Assembly (NCBI GenBank): GCA_046351235.1
Contig: JAXLYV010000010.1
Span: forward strand, 124,001 to 188,000
Reading direction: 5' to 3'
From: JBBSAT01 sp046351235
GTDB taxonomy: Bacteria; Myxococcota_A; Polyangia; Polyangiales; Sandaracinaceae
DNA: 64,000 nucleotides
The stretch's first letter is position 1; every line of letters starts with the position of its first letter. The position numbers and the translations under genes were made by a program. The notes beneath the pieces are model-generated. The model ran no database searches and was not told where the DNA came from. It saw only the letters and a program-made list of their open reading frames with translations. Positions 9,322 to 20,298 of this stretch are shown here, piece after piece.

Positions 9322-9350
9322 CCGCCTCGCTCGCGAGCGCAGCGAGGCGG
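9322..9350. terminator. Strong hairpin between convergent genes
   Basis: CCGCCTCGCT (9322-9331) pairs perfectly with AGCGAGGCGG (9341-9350) across a 9-nt loop. It lies in the 204-bp gap between two convergent genes and can act in both directions. There is no T-tract, so it may be a mRNA 3'-end stabiliser or a Rho-type pause hairpin instead of a classical intrinsic terminator. Confidence 0.5.
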
Positions 9351-9364
9351 AGCCGGGGTGAGGA

Positions 9365-9409
9365 GGAGCCGGCTCCGCCGGTCCGACGAGGGGCGCGCCC
9401 AGCGCCCCT
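9365..9409. terminator. Two further hairpins in the same convergent gap
   Basis: GGAGCCGGCTCC (9365-9376) is a perfect palindrome. AGGGGCGC (9389-9396) pairs with GCGCCCCT (9402-9409) with a 5-nt loop and ends 7 bp before the stop of the roadblock-like gene. With the 9322-9350 hairpin this makes three dyads in 90 bp, consistent with bidirectional transcript ends. Confidence 0.45.
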
Positions 9410-9415
9410 GGAAAC

Positions 9416-9784
9416 CTAGTTCTGGCAGAGGATCCGCTCGAGCCCGCTGATGCTGCTCGAGAGCAGCGCGTCGCGCGCGACCGAGCCACCCGCCGTCACC
9501 AGGTACAGGCTCTGCCCGTGCACGCGAAGCGGCCGGCACGCCAGCTCTGCTCCGTTCAGGAGCGGCGCCTGCGGCATCGAGAACACACTGCGCGAGAGCC
9601 AGGGCGCGACCGCCGCGAGCTCGGCGCACACGCCGGGATCCCCGGCCGCCGCGACCGGCAGCCCCTCCTCGCTCGCGAGGACGATCGCCTCGAGGCGCCC
9701 TCGCTCCTTGGTGTGCTCGAGCTGGTAGCGGAGCGCGACCTGGGGGTGATCACTGCGGCGGCGGCGGCGTTCGACGAGAAGCAT
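9416..9784 (-). CDS. Roadblock/LC7-like small regulatory protein
   Basis: 122 aa. The central stretch (LEAIVLASEEGLPVAAAGDP ... CAELAAVAPWL) has the shape of a roadblock/LC7 domain, a small fold used in bacteria as a partner of Ras-like GTPases such as MglA or in two-component regulators. The last ~50 residues (PLRVHGQSLYLVTAGG) would be the C-terminal beta-strand and helix. ATG at 9784 is chosen as the first Met before the conserved part; no convincing ribosome site was seen. Divergent from the LivJ-like gene, 92 bp apart. No GTPase gene is nearby. Confidence 0.55.
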   Translation of the reverse strand: MLLVERRRRRSDHPQVALRYQLEHTKERGRLEAIVLASEEGLPVAAAGDPGVCAELAAVAPWLSRSVFSMPQAPLLNGAELACRPLRVHGQSLYLVTAGGSVARDALLSSSISGLERILCQN

Positions 9785-9876
9785 GCGATCCGAATCGTGG
9801 CTGGGCGCTCGGAGCGATCGCAAGAAAGCGCGCCTCGCGCTCCCCGTGCCGGGGCTGTTATCATCGGCGCGTTCGC

Positions 9877-11175
9877 ATGGCTCGCCTCGCTTCGCTCCTC
9901 GCGCTCGTCCTCTGTCTCGCGCTCGCGCTGCCGAGCTGCCGTGGGCGCAGCCTCCCGGCCTCGGTCGACGAGCCGATCCGCATCGGCGTCGTGCTGCCGC
10001 AGTCGGGCGGTCTCGCGCAGGACGGCCAGGCGTGGGTGCGGGGCGTTCGTCTCGCGGCCGCCGAGGTGAACGCTGCCGGCGGTCTGCTCGGCGGGCGGCG
10101 CGTGGAGCTGCTCGTGCGCGACAGCGGCACCGATGCCCAAGCAGGCGTCGAGTCCGCACGCGAGGTCCTCGACATGGGCGCCGTCGCGATCATCGGCGAC
10201 GGGGGCAGCGCCGCCTCGCTCAGCGTGTACCAGCAGGTCGTGCAGATGGCGGCCGACCCCGTCGTGCAGATCAGCGGCTCGGCGACCTCGTCGTCGCTCA
10301 CCGCCGCGAACCTCGCCCTGCCCGCGACCGATCGCTACTTCTTCCGCACCGCACCGCCGGACGGCTACCAGGCGCAGGTGGTCGATCGCATCGCGACGAT
10401 GGTCGCGAGCCCCGCCTGCACGAGCCTCGCGATCCTCTACCAGGACGACGCCTACGGCATGCCGCTCGCGAGCGGGATCCGCACGCTGTTCATGGCGCAC
10501 GGCACGGTGGGCGCCTTCGTGCCCTTCATGACCGCGCAGCCGAGCTACACGACCGAGGTGCAGAGGATCGCGGACGCGACGCCCGACTGCGTCGCGCTCA
10601 TCGCCTACCCGCAGGACGCCGGCGTGATCTTGCGCGACTGGGCGATGCTCTCGAGCCCGCCCACCGTGCAGTGGATCGGCACCGACGGCCTGTTCTCGGA
10701 CGACTTCATCGCCGAGGCGGGCTCCGACACCCTCGTCGCCGGCTTCCTGGGCGCCTCGCCCCTCACCACGCCGCCGACGCCCGAGTTCAACGACTTCGCC
10801 GCGCGCTACGACGCCGCCTACGGCCACGCGCCGGAGAACTTCGTGTCGAGCTACTACGACGCCACCGCGCTCGTGCTCCTCGCGATCGAGTCCGCGGGCA
10901 ACACCGAGGGTGCCGACGTGCGCGACGCCTTGCGCATCGTGGGCGGCCGCACCGGCACGCGCGTGGCGCACGCGGGCGATCTGCGAACCGCCCTCGCCTC
11001 GCTGCACACGAGCCCCGTCCGCCCGCTGAACTACCAAGGTGCCAGCGGCCCCATCGACTTCGACGAGAGCGGCGACACCGTCGCTCCCTACGAGATCTGG
11101 CGCATCACCGGCTCGCCGGCCGACTTCGCCGAAGTCGCCCGCGTGGAAGCCGCGGACCTCACCCCCCTGCCATGA
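9877..11175 (+). CDS. LivJ-like branched-chain amino-acid-type substrate-binding lipoprotein
   Basis: 432 aa. Type I periplasmic binding protein. Lipobox ALPSC at residues 17-21 follows a hydrophobic leader. The body opens with IRIGVVLPQSGGLAQDGQAW and AAAEVNAAGGLLGGRRVELL, both typical of the Leu/Ile/Val-binding and amide-binding family, and continues with VAIIGDGGSAASLSV. No permease or ATPase genes of an ABC importer are adjacent, so it may act as a sensor or an orphan receptor. The next gene starts inside its stop codon (ATGA), so the two are probably co-translated. Confidence 0.9.
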   Translation: MARLASLLALVLCLALALPSCRGRSLPASVDEPIRIGVVLPQSGGLAQDGQAWVRGVRLAAAEVNAAGGLLGGRRVELLVRDSGTDAQAGVESAREVLDMGAVAIIGDGGSAASLSVYQQVVQMAADPVVQISGSATSSSLTAANLALPATDRYFFRTAPPDGYQAQVVDRIATMVASPACTSLAILYQDDAYGMPLASGIRTLFMAHGTVGAFVPFMTAQPSYTTEVQRIADATPDCVALIAYPQDAGVILRDWAMLSSPPTVQWIGTDGLFSDDFIAEAGSDTLVAGFLGASPLTTPPTPEFNDFAARYDAAYGHAPENFVSSYYDATALVLLAIESAGNTEGADVRDALRIVGGRTGTRVAHAGDLRTALASLHTSPVRPLNYQGASGPIDFDESGDTVAPYEIWRITGSPADFAEVARVEAADLTPLP

Positions 11176-11659
11176 AGCGCGCGACCTACCCTCTCCTCCT
11201 TTCTCTCGCGGCGCTCGCGCTCGGCAGCTGCGCCACGCCGACCGTGTCGCTCTCGCTCGGCTTCCCGTCCCAGGAGGCCTTCCTCGTGACGACCAACGTC
11301 GACATCTACGTCGTCCCGCTCGGCGGTGACCTCACGCAATGCGCCACGCTGCTCAACGCCGCCGTCCAAGGCGCGGATGTGCCGGCCTCGGCGAGCTTCA
11401 CGAACCTGACGCCGTGCAGCCTGCTGGGGCGCGCGGTGCTCCCCGATCCCGGCGGCGATCCGAGCGCGTTCATCGTGCTCGGCCGCGCGACGAACGGCGT
11501 CATCCTCGGCGGATGCTCGGTGGCGCAGGCCTATCCGGGTGGCCCCGAGATCCGCGTCGAGCTCTTCCCGACCGATACCTCCGACTACGACGATGCCGTG
11601 ACCGCCGCGCACCTCGCGCCCGGCTCCACGGCGGACCAGCGCTGCGCAGGGAGCACGCC

Positions 11660-11663
<4 letters not shown>
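11172..11663 (+). CDS. Small lipoprotein of unknown function
   Basis: 163 aa. MKRATYPLLLSLAALALGSC gives a clear lipoprotein signal with lipobox ALGSC. Mature chain has three or more Cys and a beta-rich look (VSLSLGFPSQEAFLVTTNVDIYVVPLG). Not recognised. ATGA overlaps with both the upstream binding protein and the downstream TPR-like protein, so the three form a tight operon and may work on the same envelope task. Confidence 0.75.
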
Positions 11664-12532
<869 letters not shown>

Positions 12533-12557
12533 GCCGGCCCGAGATCCTCGGGGCGCG

Positions 12558-13094
12558 ATGGACGAAGCCGTCCTCCTCTTCGTGAACGGGCTGCGCACGC
12601 CGGCGCTCGACGGCGTGATCTCGTTCCTCTCCGACTGGGGCCTCTTCGGCTACCTCGTCGTGCTCGCCGGGCTCGGCGCCTGGCGGCGCACGAAGAAGGA
12701 CCTCGCCGCGATGCGCGACGGCTGGCTCGCGTTCTTCGTCACGCTCTTCGTCGCCGATGGCGTGATCAAGCCCCTCGTGCGTCGCGCGCGGCCCAGCACG
12801 GTCGAGGCGCTCTCGCACTCTCTCCACGTGCTCGGCACCGTGCCGCCGCGCACGAGCTTCTCGTTTCCCTCGGGCACCGCCGCAGCGTGCGTCGCCGGGG
12901 CCACGTGGATCGGGCTGCGCTACGGCCCGCGGGCCGGCGGCGTGGCGATGACGTGCGCGGTGCTGCTCGCGCTCACGCGCCTCTACGCCGGCGTGCACTG
13001 GCCGAGCGACGTGCTCGCCGGCGCCCTTCTGGGCGCTGCGATCGCGATCGGCGTCGACCGGCTCTCGCGTCGCATCGACGCGATGCCGACCTGA
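12558..13094 (+). CDS. PAP2-family membrane phosphatase with altered PSGH motif
   Basis: 178 aa with about five membrane segments. Type 2 phosphatidic-acid phosphatases use three motifs: KxxxxxxRP is present as KPLVRRARP, the third is present as TRLYAGVHWPSD, but the second reads SFPSGTA where the family has PSGH. That His is a catalytic acid in characterised members, so activity may be altered. Possible substrates are undecaprenyl pyrophosphate or phosphatidic acid; the sequence does not decide. It starts 26 bp after the TPR-like gene and probably belongs to the same transcript. Confidence 0.85.
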   Translation: MDEAVLLFVNGLRTPALDGVISFLSDWGLFGYLVVLAGLGAWRRTKKDLAAMRDGWLAFFVTLFVADGVIKPLVRRARPSTVEALSHSLHVLGTVPPRTSFSFPSGTAAACVAGATWIGLRYGPRAGGVAMTCAVLLALTRLYAGVHWPSDVLAGALLGAAIAIGVDRLSRRIDAMPT

Positions 13095-13132
13095 GGGTGC
13101 GAGCCTGGAGGTCGACGCGAATCGTGCGGCGA

Positions 13133-14878
<1,746 letters not shown>

Positions 14879-14943
14879 GTTCCCGAGACCACCTCCGGAC
14901 CGCTCTCGTCCCACCCGGCTGTAGTCGAGCCGATGATAACGAG

Positions 14944-14987
14944 ATCGCTTCGCGCGTTGGTACGCCAAAAGCGATTCCACCAACGCG
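14944..14987. promoter_or_regulatory. Interleaved dyads in the divergent kinase/Cys-repeat intergenic region
   Basis: Two inverted repeats are interleaved in A-B-A'-B' order: ATCGCTT (14944-14950) with AAGCGAT (14969-14975), and CGCGTTGGT (14953-14961) with ACCAACGCG (14979-14987). The hairpins exclude each other or form a pseudoknot. Inside sits TTGG-TACG-CCAA (14957-14968). The site lies 66 bp upstream of the kinase ATG and 130 bp upstream of the plus-strand gene. It could be operator DNA or a leader RNA switch. Confidence 0.4.
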
Positions 14988-15116
14988 AGAACCGCCAGAG
15001 TGGACATCGGACGAATCCGCCGCGGGACGGAGCCGAATCGATCGGGGCGCGTCCGTTCAGGATCGCGAGCGATCCGGCGCACTGAATCGTCCGCGGGGAG
15101 GAGACGTCCTCCCGGC

Positions 15117-15494
15117 ATGCGGATCACGGAAGCCTCGACCCTCCTCGTCCTCGGCGCCCTGATGGGCGCGACCCTCGCCACCGGGGCAGCCCGCGGCACT
15201 TCCACGGCGCAGGCGCAGGAGCGCGGGCTCTCGCTCTCGTCGAGCTGCAGCACGGGCGACCTCGTCGTGTTCGACGGCGGCAATCGCCTGCGCTGCATCG
15301 ACCCCGAGGACGTGGAGCTGCGGCGCTGCGACGCGAACGAGGTGCTCGGGACCGACTCCTCGGGCCGCGTGCGCTGCGTCGGCCCGTCGTCCACCCCGTG
15401 GGGCGCCGAGGGCCTGCTCCCGAGCTGCTCGAGCGGCGACACCCTCGTCTCCGAGGGCTTCGGCCGCTGGCGTTGTCAGTCCCCCGCGCGCTGA
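15117..15494 (+). CDS. Small exported protein with three Cys-bounded repeats
   Basis: 125 aa. GGGGAGGAG about 13 nt upstream supports the ATG. A signal peptide (MRITEASTLLVLGALMGATL ... AQAQ) precedes three ~30-residue repeats, each C-x(5)-L/V-x(3-6)-G-R/N-x(1-2)-R-C: SCSTGDLVVFDGGNRLRC, RCDANEVLGTDSSGRVRC and SCSSGDTLVSEGFGRWRC. Each repeat likely forms one disulfide beta-hairpin, similar in pattern to short C-x-W/R-x-C surface repeats seen in many large bacterial genomes. Function unknown. It ends 7 bp from the convergent membrane-protein gene. Confidence 0.7.
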   Translation: MRITEASTLLVLGALMGATLATGAARGTSTAQAQERGLSLSSSCSTGDLVVFDGGNRLRCIDPEDVELRRCDANEVLGTDSSGRVRCVGPSSTPWGAEGLLPSCSSGDTLVSEGFGRWRCQSPAR

Positions 15495-15501
15495 GCGGCG
15501 G

Positions 15502-16545
15502 TCATGGGCCGTCGAGGAGCGAAGCGCTCTCGATCCACGGTAGGCCCAGCGCGCCGTCGTGGACGCGCAGCGCGACGCGCGCGCCGGGCCCAGCGGCGTG
15601 GTCGCCCTCGAAGCGGAGGGTGATCGTGCCTTCCGGATCGCGGAAGTCCGCGAAGGTCGCGCTCACGTAGGGTTCGCCGTCGCTCTCGCCGGCGTGCGAC
15701 GCGCGCACGGGCAGCACGTAGTCCCGCGCCGGCGCTCGGTCGAGCGCGCCGTTGAGACCGAGCACGAGCGCGAGCCCGAGCGGCGCGCAGAAGACGGCGC
15801 TCAGCACCAGGACGAGGGGAATCGCGCGCAGGGCATCCGAGCGGCCCCACACGAGGGCGACGAGCACGAGCGCGAGCGGCAGCCACGCGATCATGGACGC
15901 CGCCGCGCCCAACGCGCCCGCCGTCCATCCATCGACCGGCGCCCAGGCCATGTCGGCGAAGGCCGCCACGAGCGCGAAGGCCACGCAGCCGGCGACCGAG
16001 CCGAGGATCGCCGGCACTGCGAGGCGGTCGATCCACGGCCGATCGCTCGCGAAGCGCGCCGCGTCACGCGGCAAGGCGCGGGCGAGCGCGGCCGCCGCCT
16101 CGACCACCGCGGACGCGCGCCCGAGGTCGGGATCGTTCCCGCACACGTAGTGCACCTCGAGCCCGCTCTCGTCGAAGCGGATCTCGTGCGCGACCGCGAG
16201 GGCGCGCAGCACCGCCGCGCGCGTGTCGCCGTGCCCGAGGAGGTGGCGCGCGGCGTCGTCCGGAAGGCGCGTGTCGATGAACACGCGGTCGTCGAACGCG
16301 GGATCACCGAGCTGCACCTCACGCACGAGGCGCCAGCGCTTGGCGCTGCGATCGGAGCTCACCTCGTGGCGCAAGAGGAGCCGCGGCAGGGGTCCGACGA
16401 GCGCCGTGACGAGGAACGTATCGCTGACGCCGCTCGAGACGAGCGTCTGCGCGCGCAGGCGCACGCCCGCGATCTCGGCGTGGGCTCGCCCCTCGGCGAA
16501 GCGGCCGCCGTATCTCGCGGCGATCTGCGTGACGACGTCGTCCAT
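15502..16545 (-). CDS. Membrane protein of unknown function
   Basis: 347 aa, not recognised. The first ~170 residues look soluble (DVVTQIAARYGGRFAEGRAH ... GDPAFDDRVFIDTRLPDD). Four hydrophobic segments follow (~180-205, ~215-240, ~245-265 and ~268-290), then a ~70-residue soluble end with FRDPEGTITLRFEGD. An N-terminal domain that reads like a tail-in soluble module before the membrane part is frequent in uncharacterised myxobacterial proteins. ATG 16545 is the first Met before the well-behaved coding region. Convergent with the small Cys-repeat gene. Confidence 0.65.
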   Translation of the reverse strand: MDDVVTQIAARYGGRFAEGRAHAEIAGVRLRAQTLVSSGVSDTFLVTALVGPLPRLLLRHEVSSDRSAKRWRLVREVQLGDPAFDDRVFIDTRLPDDAARHLLGHGDTRAAVLRALAVAHEIRFDESGLEVHYVCGNDPDLGRASAVVEAAAALARALPRDAARFASDRPWIDRLAVPAILGSVAGCVAFALVAAFADMAWAPVDGWTAGALGAAASMIAWLPLALVLVALVWGRSDALRAIPLVLVLSAVFCAPLGLALVLGLNGALDRAPARDYVLPVRASHAGESDGEPYVSATFADFRDPEGTITLRFEGDHAAGPGARVALRVHDGALGLPWIESASLLDGP

Positions 16546-16900
16546 CGGTGCCCGCGGTGCGATGCTCGCAGATTGGCGCCTCCGAGACACGTCGCATGCG
16601 CGTGCGGCGGGTGTCACGGCAACGGTCGCGATGCTGGACGCCGACGGCGACTGACGCGCTGCCCACATGATTCGGCACAGATTCCTCCTCGCGCGCGGGA
16701 GGCGGGCCGGAGGTGAGTGCCGCACGCCGCGCACGTGATGCGGCAGAGGACTTCGCGCACGCCCGGGCGGGGTCCCTCGCGGCGCAGGCCATGCGCCGGG
16801 ATGCGATGAACGGCGGAAAAGGGAGAGAGCTCCGTCCTCGACGAGGAGCACGTGCCGGCGGCTCACCACACGTGCGCAGCAACCACGGAGGCGGGCGAGG
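16546..16900. other. 355-bp intergenic region, no gene seen
   Basis: Lies between the membrane-protein start and the diguanylate cyclase stop (both on the minus strand). It should hold the promoter of the membrane-protein gene. Short frames here have no codon bias or similarity that I can support. No strong hairpin or clear -35/-10 pair stood out. Confidence 0.5.
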
Positions 16901-19075
16901 TCACGCCGCGGCGTGCGCGCCGAGGTGCTTCACCGTGCAGACGCGGTTGCGCCCGCCGTGCTTGGCGGCGTAGAGCGCCTTGTCGGTGATCTCGAAGAGG
17001 CCCTTCTCGTCGGCCGCGTCGTGCGGGAACGTGGCCACGCCGAGCGAGGCCGTGACCTTCAGCTTGCCGAGCTCGGTGTGGAACACCGTCTTGCCGAGCT
17101 CCTCGCGCACGCGCTCGGCGAGCAGGATCGCGCCCTCGGTGTCGGTCTCCTCGCAGAGGATGCAGAACTCCTCGCCGCCGAAGCGCGCCACGCGGTCGGT
17201 CTCGCGCTTCATGCGCATCAGGATCGCGCCGAGCTCCTTGATCACCACGTCGCCGGTCGCGTGACCGTAGGTGTCGTTGACGCTCTTGAAGTGGTCGATG
17301 TCGGTCACGATCAAGGAGAGCTTCTTCTTGAAGCGCGCCGCAGAGCGGATCTTCGACTCGAGATCGGTGAGGAACGCGCGCTTGTTGAGGCAGCCCGTGA
17401 GGCCATCGGTCGTGGCCATCTCTTCGAGGCGCTTCACCGCGCGGGCGTTGCTGAGCGAGATCGCCAGCTGGTTGCCCAGCACCTCGAGCGTCGGGCGCAC
17501 CGAGTCGCCGTAGGCGTGCGGGCGCTTGGCGGCGACGACGAGCGTGCCGAGCACCTCTTCGCGCACGATCAGCGGGAGCACCAGCGCCGAGCGCATGCCC
17601 TCGAGCGGCGTCTTGGCGGTGAAGAGCATCTGCTGCCGCGCGTCGAGCTCCCCGCGGTACGGGAGGTAGTGCTTGTTCTTCACCACCATCGCTACGAGCG
17701 AGGAGTTGTCCTTGAACGAGAGCCCGCGGATCGGATCGGCGCCCTCGCCCATCGCGACGAGGACGCGGTGCATCGACTTCGTCTCGTCCCAGGCGGTGAT
17801 CGCGGCGAAGTCGTAGCGCGCCAGGCCCGACGCGGCGCCCAGGCCCGCTTCGATCACGTGGTCTTCGGTGAGCGCGGCGCCGAGCTCGCGCGAGGCGCGG
17901 AAGAGCATCGTCTGCTCGCGCTTGGTGCGCTCGAGCTGGACGAAGACGCGCTCGTTCCGGATCGCGCGGAGGCACTCGCCGACCGCGTGCTTGAGGACTT
18001 CCTCTTCGCGCGGCGAGAACGAGCGGTCCTCGAGCCGATCGACGCAGAGCGCGCCGCGGAGCTGCCCGTTCTCGACCACCGGCACGCCGAGGAACGCGCC
18101 GACCGTGGAGGGCCCGCGGTAGTAGCAGAGGCCCTTGTAGCCGGGCTTGAGGTGCTCGAGGTTCATCGTCAGGCCGCGCGTCGCGACCGCGCCGACCGCG
18201 CCCGCGCCGGCCTCGAAGGGGCCGTCGGCCACGTCGTCCGAGTCGGTGACGAGCTCGACGAGGCGCAGGCGCCCGTCGGGCGCCGAGAACAAGAGGACCA
18301 CCGTGTGCAGCTCGAGCGTGCGCTTCAAGAGCTCGAGCACGTGGAACAGGGAGCTACGCACCTCGTCGATGCTCGCGCGATGGGCCTTCTCGTCCTGCTC
18401 GCCCTCGGCGGCCTGGGTGATGGGGCCCTTGGTCGCCACGTCCACGCCGACGCTGGGCGCGCCGACGAGACGGAAGAGCTTCACGTCGTCGGCGAGGCGC
18501 TGCTTCTCGGCCGCACGCTCCTTGTTGCTGCGCTCGCGCACGCGCGCGATCTCGGCGCGCGTGAAGAGCAGGTTCAAGATGCCGAAGAAGAGGATGAACA
18601 CGCCGTGGAGCGCGGCGCGGTGCGCGTCGACCGCGGGCGCGACGAGCCAGAGCACCAGCTCGTAGGCGATCGCGCCCAGCACGAGGATCGAGCCCGCCGG
18701 GCGCTCCGCGAACGAGGCGAAGAAGGCGACGAGCACGTAGACGAGCGGATAGAGCGAGCCCTCGAGGCCGCCGTAGGCCTGGATCGCGGCGTGGGTGCCC
18801 GCGAGGAGGATGAGGCCGATCTCCAGATCGCGGAGCAGCGCGTCGCGCTTGCCCGCGTCGTCCTCGGCCGGCTTCTGGCTCGCGCGCTTGTGCGCGCGGC
18901 TCGCGAGCAGCGCCGCCCACGCGAGCGCGACGCCGAGGTGCTCGAGGCCGAGGCCTTCGGGCCGGAACACGCCGAGGACGGGGAGCAGCAGGAAGATCGC
19001 CGCGAGCAGAAAGACCACGACGCGGCGAGCCGTCTTGCGGATCGTGAGCGCGGCGCGGACGAGGCGGGACGACAT
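16901..19075 (-). CDS. Membrane GAF-GAF-GGDEF diguanylate cyclase
   Basis: 724 aa. Makes cyclic di-GMP from GTP. About six membrane segments fill residues 10-190. Two GAF-type sensor regions follow (~235-390 and ~400-560; note FSPREEEVLKHAVGECLRA and LVLPLIVREEVLGTLVVAA). The GGDEF domain (~565-720) has the active-site loop RFGGEEF and TDKALYAAKHGGRNRV. An inhibitory I-site RxxD is present (RETD five residues before GGEEF), so product feedback is expected. ATG 19075 begins just before the first membrane helix. A dyad lies upstream at 19091-19116. Confidence 0.93.
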   Translation of the reverse strand: MSSRLVRAALTIRKTARRVVVFLLAAIFLLLPVLGVFRPEGLGLEHLGVALAWAALLASRAHKRASQKPAEDDAGKRDALLRDLEIGLILLAGTHAAIQAYGGLEGSLYPLVYVLVAFFASFAERPAGSILVLGAIAYELVLWLVAPAVDAHRAALHGVFILFFGILNLLFTRAEIARVRERSNKERAAEKQRLADDVKLFRLVGAPSVGVDVATKGPITQAAEGEQDEKAHRASIDEVRSSLFHVLELLKRTLELHTVVLLFSAPDGRLRLVELVTDSDDVADGPFEAGAGAVGAVATRGLTMNLEHLKPGYKGLCYYRGPSTVGAFLGVPVVENGQLRGALCVDRLEDRSFSPREEEVLKHAVGECLRAIRNERVFVQLERTKREQTMLFRASRELGAALTEDHVIEAGLGAASGLARYDFAAITAWDETKSMHRVLVAMGEGADPIRGLSFKDNSSLVAMVVKNKHYLPYRGELDARQQMLFTAKTPLEGMRSALVLPLIVREEVLGTLVVAAKRPHAYGDSVRPTLEVLGNQLAISLSNARAVKRLEEMATTDGLTGCLNKRAFLTDLESKIRSAARFKKKLSLIVTDIDHFKSVNDTYGHATGDVVIKELGAILMRMKRETDRVARFGGEEFCILCEETDTEGAILLAERVREELGKTVFHTELGKLKVTASLGVATFPHDAADEKGLFEITDKALYAAKHGGRNRVCTVKHLGAHAAA

Positions 19076-19090
19076 GGTGCAGCGATCTCG

Positions 19091-19116
19091 CCAGTAACGG
19101 TCTCGGGCCGTTCTGG
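19091..19116. promoter_or_regulatory. Inverted repeat upstream of the diguanylate cyclase
   Basis: CCAG-t-AACGG (19091-19100) pairs with CCGTT-CTGG (19108-19116) with a 7-nt centre and one bulged base. It is 16 bp upstream of the cyclase ATG on the minus strand and 55 bp upstream of the divergent plus-strand gene. It could be an operator or a hairpin in the cyclase leader. Confidence 0.3.
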
Positions 19117-19170
19117 TCAACAAAGCGGGGAACGTGGCCGGGGGGCACGCGCACGCTATGGTGGCGCCCG

Positions 19171-20289
19171 GTGCGGAGGAACTCGCTCTCTTTCGGCCTG
19201 ACGACGGCCTTCTTCGCGCTCGCGGCGATGCCGGCGTACGCGCACGCCCAGCCGCGGCAGGAGACCGCGCCGCGCTTCGGCGCGCTGCGCACGCGCACGG
19301 AGACCACGCTCGAAGTGCGCCGCGAGCGTGTCGAGCTCGTGTGCGATCTGGCGGGAGAGGCCTCGCTCGACTGCGACGTGACGGTGACGATCACGATCGG
19401 CAACCCGAGCGCCGAGCCGTTCACGGCGCCGGTGAGCATCACGACCGAGCGGATCGCGCCCTTCACGATGACGGGCGAGGACGGCAGTGAAGGCGAGGCG
19501 CCGACCGTGCGCCCCTTCGACGCCGTGATCACCGGCGGCGGCGAGCGTGCGATCGTGCTCCACGGCCACCTCGACCTCGCGCCACCGCACCAGAGCGGCG
19601 GCATCGGCGGCACGATCGACGGGCTCACCGCGCGTCATCCGCTGCTCGCGACGGCGATCCACCACGAGATCCGGCGCCTGCTCTACACCCGGCCGGTGCG
19701 CCGCGACTTCGCCTCGCTCGGATCGATCGAGCTGCGCGCGCGCCTGCCGGCCGGTTGGACGCTCCACACGTCGGACCCGCGCTTCGTCGCAACCGACGAG
19801 GGCGGCGAGCAGGTGCTCCTGCGCGAGCTCGACGACCCGCGCTCGCCGGCCGACGTGGAGATCACCGTCGAAGAGGGCACCGGCCCCGATCCCGTGCGCC
19901 ACGGCGGGCCCTACCTCGCGCTCGGCGCCGAGATCGACCCCGCGAACGGCCCGTGGAGCTTCCGCGGCCGCGTGGGCTACGAGGCCGGCATCCTCGACTA
20001 CCTGGTGCTCGGGCTCTCGATCGAGACGAACTTCCGCGACACGGCGAACCTCGCGGTGCTGATCGAGGCGACGACGTGGTCGATGGTGGTGCCGCCCGCG
20101 CTCTCGGCCGGCCTCGGCGCGGTCTTCCAGCTGCTCGAGTCGGGCCCCACGAGCGCCTCGCACCGCAACGGCGGCATCCGGCTCGCCGCGGGCGCGGCGA
20201 TCTACAGCGTCGGGTTCGACGCCACGTTCGACGTCTTCCCGAGCGACGGGCACTGGGAGATCACGCTCGCGGGCCGCGCCGGGCTCTGA
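19171..20289 (+). CDS. Exported beta-rich protein of unknown function
   Basis: 372 aa. GTG at 19171 opens a good signal peptide (RRNSLSFGLTTAFFALAAMP ... AHAQ). The mature chain has an N-terminal Ig-like stretch (VRRERVELVCDLAGEASLDC, VTVTITIGNPSAEPF) with two close Cys. The C-terminal ~130 residues alternate as membrane-facing beta-strands might (LALGAEIDPANGPWSFRGRV, AGLGAVFQLLES). A small outer-membrane barrel is possible but not proven. Divergent from the diguanylate cyclase, convergent with the RND-type transporter. Confidence 0.7.
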   Translation: MRRNSLSFGLTTAFFALAAMPAYAHAQPRQETAPRFGALRTRTETTLEVRRERVELVCDLAGEASLDCDVTVTITIGNPSAEPFTAPVSITTERIAPFTMTGEDGSEGEAPTVRPFDAVITGGGERAIVLHGHLDLAPPHQSGGIGGTIDGLTARHPLLATAIHHEIRRLLYTRPVRRDFASLGSIELRARLPAGWTLHTSDPRFVATDEGGEQVLLRELDDPRSPADVEITVEEGTGPDPVRHGGPYLALGAEIDPANGPWSFRGRVGYEAGILDYLVLGLSIETNFRDTANLAVLIEATTWSMVVPPALSAGLGAVFQLLESGPTSASHRNGGIRLAAGAAIYSVGFDATFDVFPSDGHWEITLAGRAGL

Positions 20290-20298
20290 CGGCGTCGG

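Noticed and set aside
16913..19201. Plus-strand open frame of about 760 codons opposite the diguanylate cyclase
   Set aside because: It mirrors the GGDEF gene with low-complexity charged translation and has no recognisable motif.
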